A DNA stretch of 64,000 nt from Epiperipatus broadwayi (Eukaryota; Onychophora; Udeonychophora; Euonychophora; Peripatidae), in NCBI GenBank assembly GCA_028023455.1, contig JAQFVV010012416.1:2411767-2475766 (forward strand). Direction: 5' to 3'. Below the pieces are notes generated by a model. It was given only the letters and a program-made list of their open reading frames with translations, ran no database searches and had not been told where the DNA came from. Positions within the stretch are counted from its first letter, which is position 1. Every line of letters begins with the position of its first letter. Below are positions 61,486 to 64,000 of the stretch, piece after piece. The translations under genes and the position numbers were made by a program.

Positions 61486-62643
61486 AGAATTAGTACATAG
61501 AATGTTAGATATATTAGTGAGATAAGTAAATTTAGACTGATGAGTTATGAACTGGAAAGAATTGGAGTGCACATTTACAGTTTAACAATCATATTATTTG
61601 GAAGAATGAAAAACATCACCATAGGGTGAATAAAAGATATAATGGAATATTTGCAGCAATATCAGACAGCAAGTGAAAGAAAAAAATTTGATGACACATT
61701 TTGGAATTTAGCAGTAGATCTGGTGTTCATAAAAAGTTATGCATTTATGATATTGATGGAAGATGAAGATGTTAGTATAGCAGTTTGTCAAAAATGGAAA
61801 ATAGACAGGACTATTATTTAAATTAATATGAATTTCAAAATATATAAAAGAGTTGATATGGAATGACTGAAAAATATGGTTTGATGTGGGAATAGGCAGA
61901 ATTACATAGCTGCACATACTCTGAGATTTGCACAATACAACACAAAGTTTCCTTAATATATATATACACACAAATTACCAGATTGTGTAACTAGAGATCA
62001 AACTGACTAAATAGTTTATGGATACAGATTATTGGCTTTTGATTGTAAGCAAAAAGATAAAATTACACAATATCAGAAAAAGATTGAAAGACTGAATGAG
62101 GACAACACAGTTGCTAATAGATGTCAGAATATGTTTGCAGATTAACAAATTGCTTTAAATATTTTACCGAATGTACTAATGTAGAAAAATAATGGGAGCA
62201 TATGTTGAAAATTGCTCAAGAGGTTACGGGATATGAAAGACAAACAAGAATAGTTGATAAGCAAACAATAGAAGTGATTATGTTGCACGATTCAATGCAG
62301 TGATAGGGAGAAGATTACAGAGCTCAAACTTTATAAATTTTGGCTCAGCTTCACTGCTTTCTGTGCTCATATATCTTTTGAATACTCAAGCAATAAATGA
62401 TTTTATTATTTTTTAATGAAAGCAATTGATGAAAAAAGGAAGGGTCAAGAACCATAATCCTATAAAATATGCAATGCTTAAATGAGAAGTACAAAAGATA
62501 GTAAGGAGAGACAAACAATAGCATATAAACAACTTATATGCACAACTTTAATGGAGGCAAATGTGATATATTAAGAAAATGTTTCATATCATAAAAAACA
62601 TGCTGAGACAAGTTATGATAAAAAATAAAGTTGGTGAACAATT

Positions 62644-62692
<49 letters not shown>

Positions 62693-64000
62693 ATTGGTAG
62701 GGAGAGTTTTGTGAAACATACAAAAGTAAAACAACAGCAGTATTTGATTTACTGATTAAAGAATATGAACCATTAAAAGTGAAATAGTAAAAAAGTCATA
62801 TCAAAAACTGCTAATGGAACATCACTAAGAATAGTTGAAGTAAAGAGGGATTCAGTTGCAGAAGATTACATATGTTGATCTAGTAGTAAGAAGATTGGCT
62901 TGAAGACTGGATTGCAATAACATTTATGCTGATACCAAAAAAGGAGATGTCAACCAAAATGTTAATCATAAAGAAATAGCTTTGATGTCATATCCCAGCA
63001 AGATCATATTGAGGATAGTGTTAGAGAGAATATAGGCAAAGATATAATGGGAATTGTCACCGGAGCATAAATAATCTGAACATTATCGTCAATAAGTTTA
63101 TGGAATTTTAAGAGCCATTCTATATCTGTTTTATAGATTTTGATTCTGTACATCATGACAAGCTTTGGATAACAATTTTGAAAATGGTCTGCTCTCCATA
63201 TTTGATATAAATATCATCTTCATTATTCAGGAGATAAAAGGCCAGAATAAGGTATGGCAGAGAAACTTAAATTGCTTTCATGTGAATAAATGGACAAGAC
63301 AAGCTATAAGCTATCAATATATTTATATTGTAGCAGAGATAGTATCAGATTGGTTTTCAAAAGGGGAGGAGTCTATATTGGAGAAAGTAAAAAATGTAAC
63401 TTGCAAAATATAGATGATACAGTTTTAATGGCAGCATCAAAGAAAAGAATTACAAAATCTGTTGGACCAATTAGTAAGAAAAGAAGCAGAATATGAATCA
63501 AGGGTAATACAAGCAAGACAATAATAATAGAGATGACTGTGGAGGATGTTCATCAGGAATAGATATCAGTGTTTTCTATCTGGTTTCAGATTAAATGAAA
63601 ATGGATTTCATATAGAGGTAAATATATAATTGTTGACATTGAAGGCATTTACAAAATTAGTGTCCACATAAAAAACAGAAAATAAGTATGCGGAACAAGT
63701 ATAGACTATTGAAGACTTTAATATACATTGCAATGTATGGACATGAGGCATGGACATTGAATAAACAAAATAGTGCAAAAATTGACTTTCTACAGCAATA
63801 TTATTGAAAGATGCTTGGAAAAATAACAAAAAATAGTAAATGAAGATAGGTACCTATTTTGGTCATGTGGGAAGTCAGATAAATACAATGAAAAAGAATA
63901 TGATTGAAATTTATGAATAAGTCAAAAAATGAAAATAACAAAGAATGTTATTGATGAATAACATTACAGAATGAATGGGGATATTAGAATTGGAAACATA
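61486..64000 (+). mobile_element. Nearly full-length but decayed LINE (EN-RT), cut by window edge
   Basis: In broken frames: RIST-stop-NVRYISEIS, then LMSYELERIG (61486-61570), is the start of an APE-type endonuclease (WNVRTL...GKL pattern with the Trp codon now a stop). A basic linker lies near 62455-62640. The RT then shows LIPKKGDVNQN (about 62930-62960), IALMSYPSKIILRIVLERI (about 62973-63030), YICFIDFDSVHHDKLW (63120-63168, the catalytic aspartate block), VSDWFSKGEESIL (about 63345-63380) and IDDTVLMAASKK (about 63410-63450, equivalent to YADDxVLMA). MYGHEAWTLNKQN (about 63735-63770) is the post-RT block, and FGHVG follows near 63860. Numerous stops, frameshifts and an (AT)n tract at 62648-62692 make it dead. 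RTE/jockey-like. Confidence 0.85.
62648..62692. repeat. (AT)n microsatellite inside the LINE
   Basis: A run of about 45 bp of AT dinucleotides interrupts the LINE between its linker and RT region, so it expanded after the insertion. Confidence 0.95.

Overview
This is a very AT-rich, gene-poor animal (metazoan) window. No bacterial gene order, ribosomal RNA, functional tRNA or intact host protein gene is visible, and every long open frame is a repeat artefact or a decayed transposon. The mix of tRNA-derived SINEs, RTE/jockey-like LINE relics, a Penelope-like element (PLE), hAT MITEs, tetranucleotide and (AT)n arrays and hammerhead-type ribozyme motifs suits an invertebrate. A mollusc, possibly a cephalopod, is my low-confidence guess.

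Layout. 1-7.5 kb: AT-rich sequence with one snapback repeat. 7.5-9.6 kb: LINE reverse-transcriptase relic. 10-20 kb: three copies of hammerhead family D, a large (TATC)n microsatellite, a LINE 3' end and two SINEs. 20-29.5 kb: mostly unassigned, the least repeat-dense part. 29.5-41 kb: dense cluster with hammerhead families A (three copies), B/C (a ~418-bp tandem repeat) and D, plus four full-length SINEs, three of them within 1 kb. 43-49.3 kb: LINE 3' end, PLE reverse transcriptase/GIY-YIG relic with a flanking inverted copy, a nested composite, and an 816-bp solo LTR. 51.5-54.3 kb: minus-strand LINE broken by two later insertions, then a fourth family-A copy. 57-60.7 kb: convergent SINE pair, hAT MITE and a tRNA-cored snapback element. 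61.4-64 kb: a nearly full-length but decayed LINE running off the right edge.

The most interesting signal is a set of short non-autonomous elements that combine (i) minimal hammerhead self-cleaving motifs with a tiny stem III, (ii) snapback (inverted-repeat) bodies with a unique tail, and (iii) 11-15-bp target-site duplications. The only autonomous candidate with a related motif is the PLE at 44331-45664, whose 3' end carries a hammerhead-like fold with an apparent U3-A8 pair in place of C3-G8. I infer, but cannot prove, that PLE-type machinery mobilised the small elements, in a retrozyme-like way. One tandemly duplicated unit (45815-47466) records two insertions, a hammerhead element and a hAT MITE, with exact paralogous empty sites in its sister copy.

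All coordinates, motif matches and pairings were read by eye. No alignment, folding or database search was run.
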